From Burkholderia lata (GTDB lineage: Bacteria > Pseudomonadota > Gammaproteobacteria > Burkholderiales > Burkholderiaceae), in contig NC_007509.1 of assembly GCF_000012945.1 (NCBI RefSeq), forward strand, positions 930,001 to 994,000: DNA of 64,000 bases, written 5' to 3'. The translations under genes and the position numbers were made by a program. The notes beneath the pieces were generated by a model. The model did not search any database and was not told the origin of the DNA. It saw nothing but the letters and a program-made list of their open reading frames with translations. Shown here in pieces: positions 1 through 8,764 of this stretch (positions are counted from its first letter, which is position 1; each line of letters begins with the position of its first letter).

Positions 1-1
1 C

Positions 2-274
2 GATCCCGTGGTGGCGTCCGCGGCCGGTTTTCCGCGGCCGATCCTGCACGGCATGGCGCTGATGGGCGTGGCCGCGCATGCGGTGCTGCGCACGGTGCTC
101 GACTACGACAACACGCGCTTCGCGGGCATGCGCGTGCGCTTCACCGCGCCGGCGTGGCCCGGCGACACGCTGCGCACCGAGATGTGGGTGCGCGACAAGA
201 CGGTTTCGCTGCGCGTCACGGCTGTGGAGCGCAACGTGGTGGTATTGACCAACGCGCGGGTCGACCTGCGCTGA
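2..274 (+). CDS. MaoC-like hydratase, C-terminal part (cut by window start)
   Basis: Only the last 90 codons are present, because the gene begins before the window. The visible part carries a GFPRPILHGMALMG stretch, typical of the hot-dog fold MaoC / (R)-specific enoyl-CoA hydratase family, followed by the beta-strand-rich end (RVRFTAPAWPGDTL). This family hydrates enoyl-CoA thioesters in beta-oxidation-like pathways. It lies 24 bp before an SDR dehydrogenase on the same strand and opens a five-gene run for acyl-CoA metabolism, which supports the assignment. The catalytic Asp/His motif normally lies in the missing part, so activity cannot be judged here. Confidence 0.8.
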   Translation, partial: DPVVASAAGFPRPILHGMALMGVAAHAVLRTVLDYDNTRFAGMRVRFTAPAWPGDTLRTEMWVRDKTVSLRVTAVERNVVVLTNARVDLR

Positions 275-298
275 ATCGCAATTCTTCAGGAGACACAC

Positions 299-1048
299 AT
301 GGATCTGGGTTTGACCGGCAAAGTCGCCATCGTCACCGGCTCGGCACGCGGCCTGGGCGCCGCCACGGCACGCCGGCTCGCGCAGGAAGGCGCGAGCGTC
401 GTCATCACCGACATCAACGCGGAACTGGCGCAGGCCACCGCGAAGGCGCTGCAGGACGAAGGGCTGGCCGCACACTGCATCGTGGGCGACATCACCCAGG
501 AAGCCGACGTGCAGCGCCTCGTCGATGAAACCGTCGCGCATTTCGGCGGCGTGCACATCCTGGTGAACAACGCCGGCGCGCCGCGCGACAAGTACCTGGT
601 GAAGATGAGCGCGGACGACTGGGATTTCGTGATGAACGTGATGCTCAAGGGCGCGTTCCTGGCCGCGCGGGCCGTCATGCCGCACTTCATCGAGCAGGGC
701 TGGGGCCGCCTGATCAACATCAGCTCGCGCGCGCACCTGGGCAACCCGACGCAGGCCAACTACTCGGCCGCGAAGGCCGGCCTGATCGGCATGGCCAAGG
801 CGCTGTCGATGGAAGAAGGCCGCTACGGCATCACCGCGAACTGCGTGGCGCCCGGCTTCATGGAAACGGAAATGGTGCAGGCGCTGCCGACCTACGAAAC
901 GATCAAGGAGCGCGCGGTGGCGGCCCAGCCGATCAAGCGCGTCGGCCGCCCGGACGACATCGCCGACGCGGTGGCGTTCCTGGCCAGCGAGCGCGCCGGC
1001 TTCATCAGCGGCGAAGTGCTGCACGTCACGGGCGGACGCTACGGCTGA
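299..1048 (+). CDS. SDR-family oxidoreductase (FabG-like 3-hydroxyacyl dehydrogenase)
   Basis: A 249-residue classical short-chain dehydrogenase. The Rossmann nucleotide-binding motif TGSARGLG lies at residues 13-20, NNAG near residue 90, the catalytic Ser at 142/143 and the Tyr155-x3-Lys159 pair in NYSAAKAG. The C-terminus ends in the usual GEVLHVTGG segment. Length is normal for FabG-type enzymes. A purine-rich ribosome-binding sequence (CAGGAGA) precedes the ATG. Given its neighbours (MaoC hydratase before, thiolase after), it most likely oxidises a 3-hydroxyacyl-CoA to the 3-oxoacyl-CoA in the cytoplasm. The actual substrate and the NAD/NADP preference are not determined. Confidence 0.9.
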   Translation: MDLGLTGKVAIVTGSARGLGAATARRLAQEGASVVITDINAELAQATAKALQDEGLAAHCIVGDITQEADVQRLVDETVAHFGGVHILVNNAGAPRDKYLVKMSADDWDFVMNVMLKGAFLAARAVMPHFIEQGWGRLINISSRAHLGNPTQANYSAAKAGLIGMAKALSMEEGRYGITANCVAPGFMETEMVQALPTYETIKERAVAAQPIKRVGRPDDIADAVAFLASERAGFISGEVLHVTGGRYG

Positions 1049-1140
1049 TCGCACGACGGCAGACCACGAACCCGAGCGGCCATCGCGTGACAGACGCGCG
1101 ATGGCGGCGGAACATTCATGACATTCAAGAGGCAACCCAG

Positions 1141-2346
1141 ATGAAACGAGCAGCCATCGTCTCCCCGCTGCGCACCCCCGTCGGTGCGTTCGGCGGCGCG
1201 TTGAAGGGCATCCCCGTCGAGGAACTCGGCGCCACCGTCGCGCGTGCCGTCGTGGAGCGCACCGGGCTGGACCCTGCGCGCATCGACGACGTCGTGTTCG
1301 CACAAAGCTACGCAAGCGGCGAGACGCCGTGCACCGGGCGCTGGGTCGCGCTGCAGGCCGGCTTCCCGATCGAAGTGGCCGGCATGCAGCTCGACCGCCG
1401 CTGCGGCGGCGGCGTGCAGGCGCTGGCCACCGCGGCGATGATGGTGCAGACCGGCGCGGCCGACGTGGTGATGGCCGGCGGTGTCGAAAGCATGAGCAAC
1501 GTCGAGTTCTATACGACCGACATGCGCTGGGGCAAGCGCGCGGGCTCGGTCACGATGCACGACCGGCTCGACCGCGGCCGCGAGCGCTCGCAGCCGGAAA
1601 GCCGCTTCGGCCGCATCAGCGGCATGATCGAGACGGCCGAGACGCTGGCACGCGAATACGACATCACGCGCGAAGCGTCCGACCGCTTCGCCGCGCGCAG
1701 CCACCAGCGCGCCGCCGCGGCGCAGCAGGCCGGCTATTTCGACGCGGAGATCGTCCCCGTCGCCGTGCCGCAGCGCAAGGGCGATGCGCTGATCGTCAAA
1801 CAGGACGAGGGCGTGCGCGGCGAAACCACGCTGGAAAGCCTCGCGAAGCTGCGCACGATCATGAAGGACGGCGTCGTCACGGCCGGCAACGCGTGCCAGC
1901 AGAATGACGCCGCGGCCGCATGCCTGATCGTCGCCGAGGACAAGCTCGACGAGCTGGGCCTCACGCCGATCGGCTGGCTGGTCGGCTGGGCGGCCGCCGG
2001 CTGCGACCCGGCACGCATGGGCATCGGCCCCGTGCCGGCCGTGCAGAAGGTGCTGGCGCGCACCGGCCTCACGTTCGACCAGATGGACCTGATCGAGCTG
2101 AACGAAGCGTTCGCGTGCCAGGCGCTGGCCTGCGTGAAGGGCTGGGGCAGCTCGATGGCGGCGCTGGAAGACAAGCTCAACGTGAACGGCTCGGGCATTT
2201 CGCTGGGCCACCCGGTGGGCGCGACGGGCGGGCGCATCATGACCACGCTGCTGCATGAAATGCAGCGCCGCCAGGCTCGTTACGGCCTGGAAACGATGTG
2301 CATCGGCGGCGGCCAGGGCATCGCGATGATCGTCGAACGCGCATAA
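1141..2346 (+). CDS. Acetyl-CoA acetyltransferase / thiolase
   Basis: A 401-residue thiolase that should cleave a 3-oxoacyl-CoA to acetyl-CoA and a shortened acyl-CoA. The nucleophilic Cys lies near residue 88 in LDRRCGGG. NEAFA, the His motif GHPVGATG and the second catalytic Cys in CIGGGQG follow in the standard order. The first Cys context is RRCGGG rather than the commoner N-R-x-C-G-S-G, a variant seen in some degradative thiolases. ATG 1141 is preferred over an upstream in-frame start at 1087 because AGAGG lies just before it and MKRAAIVSPLRTPVG is the family's normal N-terminus. It sits between an SDR and an acyl-CoA synthetase. Confidence 0.93.
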   Translation: MKRAAIVSPLRTPVGAFGGALKGIPVEELGATVARAVVERTGLDPARIDDVVFAQSYASGETPCTGRWVALQAGFPIEVAGMQLDRRCGGGVQALATAAMMVQTGAADVVMAGGVESMSNVEFYTTDMRWGKRAGSVTMHDRLDRGRERSQPESRFGRISGMIETAETLAREYDITREASDRFAARSHQRAAAAQQAGYFDAEIVPVAVPQRKGDALIVKQDEGVRGETTLESLAKLRTIMKDGVVTAGNACQQNDAAAACLIVAEDKLDELGLTPIGWLVGWAAAGCDPARMGIGPVPAVQKVLARTGLTFDQMDLIELNEAFACQALACVKGWGSSMAALEDKLNVNGSGISLGHPVGATGGRIMTTLLHEMQRRQARYGLETMCIGGGQGIAMIVERA

Positions 2347-2361
2347 GGCAGGAGACCAACC

Positions 2362-4314
2362 ATGAGCCACCCTGAATCCGGCCAGACCTGGCAACCGGGC
2401 CAGCGCGAGCTGCAGAACGCCGGCATCGTGAAGCTGATGCGCGCGCTGGACGTGTCGTCGTATGACGAGCTGATGCGCGTGTCGATCGCCGAGCCCGAAC
2501 GCTACTGGGACACCGTGATGCGCGAATGCGCGATCGCGTGGGACGTGCCGCCGACCGGCTATGTCGACCTGTCGCGCGGCGCGCAGTTTCCGAGCTGGTT
2601 CCCCGGCGGCAAGCTCAACTGGGTCAACACGATCTACGCGTGGGCACGGCATCCCGCCACGGCGCAGCAAAAAGCCGTGGTGGCCGAACGCGAGGACGGC
2701 AGCGTCAGCACGCTGACCTTCGCGGAGCTGGAGCAGCGCGTGCAGGATTTCGCCGCGGGGCTCGCGCGTCACGGCGTCAAGCAGGGCGACCGCATCGGCC
2801 TGCTGATGGAAAACGGCGTCGAGGCCACCGTCTCGCTGCTGGCCATCGTGCACCTCGGCGCGCTGGTCGTGCCGCTGTTCAGCGGCTTCGGCGTCGACGC
2901 GATCGTGGCCCGCCTGTCCGCCGCCGAAGCGCGGATGGTGATTGCCTCCACCGGCTTCTCGCGCCGCACCAAGCGCGTGGACGTGCAAGGCGCACTGCGC
3001 GACGCATGGCGCCAGTTGCCGCTGCTCGAACACGTGATCTGGAAACGCGGCGAAGGCGACACCGCGCAGGACGCACGCGACCTCGACTGGCAGGAAACCG
3101 CGGCCGCCGCCCCCGAGCAACGCAGCGCCGCCGTGTCGGTCACGCCCGACACGCCGTTCATGGTGATCTACACGTCAGGCACCACGGGCAAGCCCAAGGG
3201 CGTCGTGCATACACACGGCAGCTTCCCGATCAAGATCGCGCACGATTCGCTGATCCACTTCGACGTGCAGCCGGGCGACGTCTATTGCTGGCCGGCCGAC
3301 ATGGGCTGGATCGCCGGCACGCTGGTGCTCGGCTGCGCGCTGCTGCGCGGCGCGACGCTGGTGTGCTACGACGGCGCGCCCGACTACCCCGACTGGTCGC
3401 GCATGTCGCGCGTGGTCGAACGTCACCGCGTCACGCACTTCGGCTCGGCGCCCACGCTGATCCGCGGGATGGCGAGCCACGAGGCACTGGCGCTCGCGGG
3501 CGACCGCTCCACGGTACGGCTGCTGATCACCGCCGGCGAAGGCATCGCGCCCGAGCATTTCAACTGGTTCCTGCAACGCTTCGGCGACGGCACGGCGCCC
3601 GTCATCAACTACACGGGCGGCACCGAGGCATCGGGCGCGCTGCTCGCGAGCGTGCCGATCCGGCCGATTCCGCCGAGCGGCTTCAACACCGTGTCGCCGG
3701 GCGTGGCCGCCGACGTCGTGAATGCCGATGGCCAGAGCGTGACCGGCGAAGTCGGCGAGCTGGCGATCCGCGCGCCGTTCGTCGGCATGACGCATTCATT
3801 CTGGCGCGACGACGAGCGCTACCTGGAAACCTACTGGCAGACCATTCCGGGCATCTGGGTGCATGGCGATCTCGCGCTGCGTACACCCGACGGCAACTAC
3901 TTCATGATGGGCCGCTCCGACGACACGCTGAAGGTCGCCGGCAAGCGGCTCGGGCCGGCCGAGGTCGAGGAAGTCGTGCTGGAGCTGCACGACGTGGCCG
4001 AAGCGGCCGCGATCGGCGTGGCGGATGCCGACAAGGGCCAGAAACTGGTGGTCTTCATCGTGCCCAAGCCCGGCACGGCTGTCGCGGTTGCCGAGCTGGA
4101 AACGCTCGTGTCCGGTCACGTCGACAAGCGGCTGGGCCGCCCGTTCCGGCCCGGCCGCGTGCACGTGGTCGCGCAACTGCCGAAGACGCGCAGCTCCAAG
4201 ATCATGCGGCGCGTGATCCGCAGCGTGTATTGCGGGCAGCCGCCGGGCGACCTGTCGTCGCTGGACAATCCCGCCGCGCTCGACGAAGTGCGCGCGGCCT
4301 CGACCGTCTCCTGA
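2362..4314 (+). CDS. AMP-dependent acyl-CoA synthetase (ACS-like)
   Basis: A 650-residue member of the ANL adenylating superfamily that activates a carboxylic acid to its CoA thioester with ATP. The P-loop-like motif YTSGTTGKPKGVVHTHG is near residue 270, the YTGGTE motif near residue 418, and WVHGDLA plus GRSDDTLKVAGKRLGP form the hinge to the C-terminal domain. KTRSSKIMRR near the end contains the catalytic Lys region. The N-terminal ACS-type extension and the overall length resemble acetyl/propionyl or acetoacetyl-CoA synthetases more than fatty-acyl ligases. It starts 15 bp after the thiolase with GGAGA upstream, so it is probably co-translated as the entry step of this pathway. Confidence 0.9.
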   Translation: MSHPESGQTWQPGQRELQNAGIVKLMRALDVSSYDELMRVSIAEPERYWDTVMRECAIAWDVPPTGYVDLSRGAQFPSWFPGGKLNWVNTIYAWARHPATAQQKAVVAEREDGSVSTLTFAELEQRVQDFAAGLARHGVKQGDRIGLLMENGVEATVSLLAIVHLGALVVPLFSGFGVDAIVARLSAAEARMVIASTGFSRRTKRVDVQGALRDAWRQLPLLEHVIWKRGEGDTAQDARDLDWQETAAAAPEQRSAAVSVTPDTPFMVIYTSGTTGKPKGVVHTHGSFPIKIAHDSLIHFDVQPGDVYCWPADMGWIAGTLVLGCALLRGATLVCYDGAPDYPDWSRMSRVVERHRVTHFGSAPTLIRGMASHEALALAGDRSTVRLLITAGEGIAPEHFNWFLQRFGDGTAPVINYTGGTEASGALLASVPIRPIPPSGFNTVSPGVAADVVNADGQSVTGEVGELAIRAPFVGMTHSFWRDDERYLETYWQTIPGIWVHGDLALRTPDGNYFMMGRSDDTLKVAGKRLGPAEVEEVVLELHDVAEAAAIGVADADKGQKLVVFIVPKPGTAVAVAELETLVSGHVDKRLGRPFRPGRVHVVAQLPKTRSSKIMRRVIRSVYCGQPPGDLSSLDNPAALDEVRAASTVS

Positions 4315-4451
4315 CCCGCGCGACGTCCGGCCCCGGGCCACCCCGCACCGGATCGAGCCATGCGATGCGCGCACTCGCATGAAGCGCAACCGGCATGGCC
4401 GCCTGACCGATCCCCGATCGGCCAGGCGGCCGACTTAACCGCAAACGAAAC

Positions 4452-5633
4452 ATGAAAGTACTCGAAGGCATCAAGGTCCTCGATTTCGGCCGCTTCATCG
4501 CCGGGCCGTTCTGCTCGGCGCTGCTCGCCGACTACGGCGCCGACGTCATCCGCATCGACCGCGTCGGCGGCGGCGAGGATCGCTTCATCGTGCCCGTCAC
4601 CGAACACGGCGAAGGCGCGCTGTTCCTGCAGGTCAACCGCAACAAGCGTTCGATGACGCTCGATCTCGACAGCCCGGAGGGGCGCGAGATCGTGCGCAAG
4701 CTCGTCGCCGACGCCGACGTGGTGATCGCCAACATGCCGCCGCGCACGCTCAAGAGCCTGGGCCTCGATTACGCCAGCCTGTGCGCGATCAAGCCCGACG
4801 TGATCCTGGTCGCGTCCAACGCGTTCGGCAACAGCGAGGCGGTGCGCGACCGCGTGGGCTTCGACGGCGTGGGCCAGGCGCTGAGCGGCGCCGTGCACAT
4901 CGCGGGCACGCCCGACCGGCCGCAGAAGGCGATGGTGCCGGTGGTCGACTTCGCGACCGCGTTTTCCTGCGCGCTCGGCGTCATGCTGGCGCTCTACGAA
5001 CGCCAGCGCAGCGGCATGGGCCAGGAAGTCAGCGCATCGCTGCTGTGCACGGGCCTGAACATGGCCAGCGGCGCGCTGATCGAGGAAGCGCTGCTCGGCC
5101 TCGATCGTCACGCGACGCTGAACCGCGCGTCCGGCTATGCGCCGTCCGACATCTTCAAGGCCGCCGACGGCTGGTTCATCACGCAGGTCATCGGCCGCCC
5201 GATGTTCAAGCGCTGGACCCAGCTCGTGGGCCGGCCGGAACTGCTCGACGATCCGCGCTTCGCCGACGATACGCTGCGCGGCGAGCACGGCGAATTCCTG
5301 AGCGACATCATGAGCGCATGGTGCGCGGACAAGACGCTGGCCGACGCGCTGGCCGATCTCGAGAAGGCGCGCATCCCGGCCAGCCCGGTCAACTCGCCGC
5401 GTCAGGCGCTGGAGGACGAAACCGTCAAGGCCGCCGACGTGATCCGCTGGATGGACTACCCCGGTGCGCCGAAGCAGGTGCCGATCTTCGCGACGCCGGT
5501 GACGCTGTCGCGCACGCCGCCGGAAATCCATACGCGGCCGCCGCTGACCGGTGAGCACACGGATGAAATCCTGGCGGGGATCGGTCTCGATGCGGGGACG
5601 GTTGCTGATTTGAGGGCGCGGAAGATCGTTTGA
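4452..5633 (+). CDS. CaiB/BaiF family CoA-transferase
   Basis: A 393-residue family III CoA-transferase, the usual length. The N-terminus VLEGIKVLDFGRFIAGPFC is characteristic, and Asp166 in VPVVDFATA matches the catalytic Asp that forms the acyl-aspartyl anhydride in this family. The conserved middle and end (GLNMASG, ARIPASPVNSP) are present. Such enzymes move CoA between carboxylic acids, or racemise methyl-branched acyl-CoAs. It follows the acyl-CoA synthetase after 137 bp on the same strand and is the last gene of the cluster. The cluster offers two ways to make a CoA ester, ligase and transferase, but its substrate cannot be read from sequence. Confidence 0.92.
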   Translation: MKVLEGIKVLDFGRFIAGPFCSALLADYGADVIRIDRVGGGEDRFIVPVTEHGEGALFLQVNRNKRSMTLDLDSPEGREIVRKLVADADVVIANMPPRTLKSLGLDYASLCAIKPDVILVASNAFGNSEAVRDRVGFDGVGQALSGAVHIAGTPDRPQKAMVPVVDFATAFSCALGVMLALYERQRSGMGQEVSASLLCTGLNMASGALIEEALLGLDRHATLNRASGYAPSDIFKAADGWFITQVIGRPMFKRWTQLVGRPELLDDPRFADDTLRGEHGEFLSDIMSAWCADKTLADALADLEKARIPASPVNSPRQALEDETVKAADVIRWMDYPGAPKQVPIFATPVTLSRTPPEIHTRPPLTGEHTDEILAGIGLDAGTVADLRARKIV

Positions 5634-5842
5634 GCTTGGCGGTGTGCGGCGGAGCGCGGTTGCATCCTCGCGCTTGGCGTTCGCCTAGGCGTTGCACGCG
5701 TGCCGGGCACCACGCACCCGCCCGCCGCCGTACTGGCGGTGATGAGCGGCCGTCCGGCGTGCGTGCCTTTGCCGGTTCTCTTGCTGCTTTTGTCCCCTGC
5801 TTCTTCGCTCTGCTTACCGTCACCGCTTCATCTCACCGCTTC

Positions 5843-5860
5843 GTAAGCGATCAATGAATG
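5843..5860 (+). repeat. IS66-type terminal inverted repeat, left boundary of the cargo island
   Basis: The end reads GTAAGCGATCAATGAATG. It pairs imperfectly with 10974-10991. It begins with the GTAA expected for IS66-family ends and follows the 8-mer ACCGCTTC directly. Confidence 0.55.
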
Positions 5861-6110
5861 ACATCTCCCCGCGGAGCGCCGTCGCGGCAACCCAGTGAGG
5901 GGAAAGACGGAGTCTTGCGGCATCGAGCCGAGTAATTGGCTCAAGGGCGCGCCCGCCGGAGTAAGGAATTAGCTTTCTAACCTCGGAGCTACGGGTCAAT
6001 TTTGCTTCTCAGGTCCGACTTCTTTTGTGGGACGCAGAATGGATTTGCTTCAGTTTGCCACGGTCCCGAGTCGCCGAGGCAACAAGGCGTCGTATGCGTC
6101 GGCAGTATGA

Positions 6111-6296
6111 GCAAGCGGTATCCTGTTGCCGGCACTGCTCGAAACGTATTGGAACGAAGCCCTCGGAGCTTCGTTGCTTGCAGTCTATGGCGTGTGGCAG
6201 ACCGACGGCAAAGTGCGACTCCTGATTGTGCGCAAATTCGTTGATCGCTCCGAGCTACTGGGGGAACTGCCAACGACGTCGCGGCAGTTTTGTTGA
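6111..6296 (+). pseudogene. Remnant of dnaE2/imuC (error-prone DNA polymerase), C-terminal end
   Basis: A stop-free stretch of 61 codons ends at TGA 6294-6296. It reads LPALLETYWNEALGASLLAV, YGVWQ and then DGKVRLLIVRKFVDRSELLG, finishing in TTSRQFC. This closely resembles the C-terminal OB-fold tail of DnaE2/ImuC, where LLAVYGVWQ, a LV-RRLVD-S-LLG segment and a TRSRDF-like end are characteristic. No upstream polymerase domain is present and a TGA (6108-6110) closes the frame on the left, so it is a dead fragment. It sits just inside the left IS66-type end and probably came in with the island. The identification is from memory of the family. Confidence 0.6.
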
Positions 6297-6421
6297 TCCA
6301 CCAATCAGTCGGGGGAGTATCGCCAGTGGTAGATGCTCTGCGGAGGAGAGCTTTCCGAGTTTTATGTGGTTAATCGAACAGCTCCCGGACGCCGATCCTT
6401 GATCAAAAATCGGCCACCGCC

Positions 6422-7276
6422 TTACTTCCCCTCCAAGACCTGCCCAAACGCCTGAGCAAAGCCGTGCGCATCCCCTGGCCACCGCGCGGACACATAAGCC
6501 GCGTCCCGCACGAAGAAGGCAGGCCGCGCGTCGCTAAGGCTGTCGCGGGCCAGGCCCAAAGCCTTGCGGCGATAGTCCGGATCAGCCGAATCGACGTCAA
6601 TAAAGTCCGCAGGCGATGCCAAAGCCCTGGTCACCTCCTGCTGCACCGACATGTAGCCGGGCCTCCCCGGCGGGTCGGGATAGGTCCGGTAATAGCCTCC
6701 GTCCCAGAACCGCCCCACCCGCGCCAGGCTGTCGGCCGCCCGCTCCAGCCGCCAGGTCAAGGCAGTGGTCTTGCGCCCAAAAAGCACCGAGCGCCCGTCT
6801 GCCTTCACGCTCCGCGCCGCAAGCAGTACCCCATGACAGATCGCCCCCACCGGCGCCCCACGGCCGAAGAAGCCGGCGACCAAGGCCTGCAGAACCGAGC
6901 TCTCCAGATAGGGCCGCATCCCCCTCGCGCGATGCCCGCCAGCCAGCAGCAGCCCGTCGAACGCTTCACCCGCGACCTCATCCCAGCGCAGCGGCGCCTG
7001 GAAAGCGGGCGAGGCGGCCATGGCACGATAGGCCTCGCGTCCGTTGACGTCGGCCCTCAGCATCAGCCCGATTAACCGCGCGCGCCGAATCCCTGGTGCG
7101 AAACCCCAAGGATCCAGCCCCTCGCCGGTTAGCATAATCTCATCACCGCGCCCCGCCAAACCCTCAGGCGTTGCGAAACTGACCCTGTGCCCACGCCCGG
7201 TCAGCACCGCCCAACTCACCCCAGCCTCGGTCGGATCGAAATCGAGCGCCGGCAGGGGCATCAGTACATGAGCCAT
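6422..7276 (-). CDS. DJ-1/PfpI family protein (class I glutamine amidotransferase-like)
   Basis: A 284-residue cytoplasmic protein of the DJ-1/PfpI superfamily. The nucleophile-elbow Cys lies in VGAICHGVLLAARS, preceded by FDGLLLAGGHRARGMRPYL, the family's usual loop with an active-site Glu or His nearby. Members act as glyoxalases, chaperones or hydrolases; this one is longer than the ~190-residue core and is of the type often annotated as a type 1 glutamine amidotransferase. The start at 7276 is chosen because GGGAG lies 8-12 bases upstream; an in-frame ATG at 7303 is possible but less well supported. It belongs to the IS66 cargo, downstream of and co-oriented with the hydrolase. A role against reactive aldehydes would be inference only. 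Confidence 0.8.
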   Translation of the reverse strand: MAHVLMPLPALDFDPTEAGVSWAVLTGRGHRVSFATPEGLAGRGDEIMLTGEGLDPWGFAPGIRRARLIGLMLRADVNGREAYRAMAASPAFQAPLRWDEVAGEAFDGLLLAGGHRARGMRPYLESSVLQALVAGFFGRGAPVGAICHGVLLAARSVKADGRSVLFGRKTTALTWRLERAADSLARVGRFWDGGYYRTYPDPPGRPGYMSVQQEVTRALASPADFIDVDSADPDYRRKALGLARDSLSDARPAFFVRDAAYVSARWPGDAHGFAQAFGQVLEGK

Positions 7277-7741
7277 AACCACAAACTCCCAAATTTTGCG
7301 CATTGCCCCGCAGCCGGGATAGCGCCAGCGACATTCTGGACGTAGCGATACTCGACCAGACTGGCCTGATCGTCACCGCAATGCTTACATGATCGACGCA
7401 TTGGCAGTAACCAACAAAACAGCCGTGTTGACCTGCGGCCCAGGTTTCATGTTCGTGTCGGCGAATTGGCTCGTAAAGCCGGATGTCGGCGAGTACGAGT
7501 CATGGGATGTGACTGTGTGCATAGCTTGAAGAAGCGCGCCTCAGTCACGGTCCCAGTATGCAACTCCCGCCGGTACCCTACTGGTCCCGGGCGGCGAAGG
7601 TGTTTGGCGCAGTGTGGCCGCATCATGCCGCATAACGCCTCCGTCTCAGCCTGGCCAAAGCCGCGCCCGCGATGTCAATCACGCGGCCTTTCGAGTCATA
7701 GAAATTCACATGAAAATCGTTCCAGTCGAAGGATTGGAGAC
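7277..7741. other. Gene-poor stretch inside the island with decayed coding fragments
   Basis: No convincing gene was found. On the minus strand, directly after the hydrolase stop, 38 codons run without a stop to TGA at about 7626 (FHVNFYDSKGRVIDIAGAAL), which looks like the end of a lost protein. On the plus strand 7389-7529 could encode 46 residues (VSANWLVKPDVGEYESW) with no ribosome-binding site seen. Neither was recognised. Confidence 0.3.
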
Positions 7742-8647
7742 TTAGCGGACCGGAACGATGCGACGCAGGAAGTCAAGTTGATCTTCGATTACTCGCTCAA
7801 ATGCTTCGCCCACGTAGATATCGAAATGCCCATCAGGATAGTGCTTAATTTCTCTGCGCTGAGCACGGTCAGCGTGGCGCAGAGTGGCTTTTGCTGGTGC
7901 CACTGAGTCAGTGTCACAGACACAGAACAGGATCGGACAAGCGATCCTGGAGACGCGGCGCCCCGGGTAGTAACGGCTAATTTGAAGCGCAATGCGAGCG
8001 GCAACATAGTTGGGGATATTCGATCCTGGTGGCTGGATTGCGCGATAGCCAGAATGAGCGTCCGGAGCAGTCATCAAAGCCGTCTGGCCCGGACGACCCG
8101 ATAGGGGAATCATAACTGGCCGAGCGCCAAACCAGGAGCCAATCCAGTCTTGTAGTGCTAGCGCGGTGACTTTCAACGACGTAATGGGACTTATCGCCAA
8201 GCTCGATGCGAGCCCGTCCGTGAAGGGGCATTGTGAAATGACAGCGGAAATGGCCTGGTCGTCCGCGGCAGTCGAAAGAACGTGTCCGCCGCTGAAGGAA
8301 GTTCCCCAAAGGATCACTCGATTGATTTCAGGTAGCCCCCGGGCATAGGTGACTGCCGCCTTCCAGTCCTCGAGCTGGCACTTAATGTCCAGCAACTGCC
8401 GAGGCTCTCCCTCACTGGTTCCAAAATAGCGATAATCGAAAACGAGACATGCATAGCCGGCGGCAACGAAACGTTCCGCAAAGGCGCTAAGCCGCATCTC
8501 CTTGGTTCCGCCCAAGCCGTGAGCCATTACGATTACAGGGAACGGCCCAGCGCCCAAAGGACGAAAGAAAAGAGCGTGGCACTGCAATTGACCAGACAAA
8601 AACGTCATCTCGACCGGTACGAGTGGATTGCTGCTCCTGTTGCTCAT
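7742..8647 (-). CDS. Alpha/beta hydrolase (dienelactone hydrolase/acetyl-esterase-like)
   Basis: A 301-residue serine hydrolase. The oxyanion-hole motif MAHGLGGTK is near residue 40, the nucleophile elbow GTSFSGG carries the catalytic Ser, and CDTDSVAP and YPDGHFDIY near the end supply the likely Asp and His. It has no signal peptide, so it should be cytoplasmic. The start at 8647 follows TTGGAGTG at good spacing; a longer frame to 8812 would overlap the neighbouring regulator's promoter. It is transcribed divergently from the AraC-type regulator at 8765, with 117 bp between the starts, which suggests that regulator controls it. The substrate, an ester or lactone, is unknown. Confidence 0.85.
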   Translation of the reverse strand: MSNRSSNPLVPVEMTFLSGQLQCHALFFRPLGAGPFPVIVMAHGLGGTKEMRLSAFAERFVAAGYACLVFDYRYFGTSEGEPRQLLDIKCQLEDWKAAVTYARGLPEINRVILWGTSFSGGHVLSTAADDQAISAVISQCPFTDGLASSLAISPITSLKVTALALQDWIGSWFGARPVMIPLSGRPGQTALMTAPDAHSGYRAIQPPGSNIPNYVAARIALQISRYYPGRRVSRIACPILFCVCDTDSVAPAKATLRHADRAQRREIKHYPDGHFDIYVGEAFERVIEDQLDFLRRIVPVR

Positions 8648-8704
8648 GATGCACTCCAAAAACTTGAGGGATGCACCATCTTCCGGCATGTGGCGTTCGC
8701 TTTC

Positions 8705-8734
8705 TTGACACACGCCGACGGCAGACTTGATAAT
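8705..8734 (+). promoter_or_regulatory. Sigma70-like promoter of the AraC-family regulator
   Basis: A perfect -35 hexamer TTGACA (8705-8710) is followed after 18 bp by GATAAT (8729-8734), 5 of 6 to the -10 consensus. Transcription would start near 8741, 24 bp before the ATG at 8765. It lies in the divergent interval shared with the hydrolase gene. Confidence 0.6.
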
Positions 8735-8764
8735 TCCCGCCACAATTTCTGTGGGAATGTGGCG

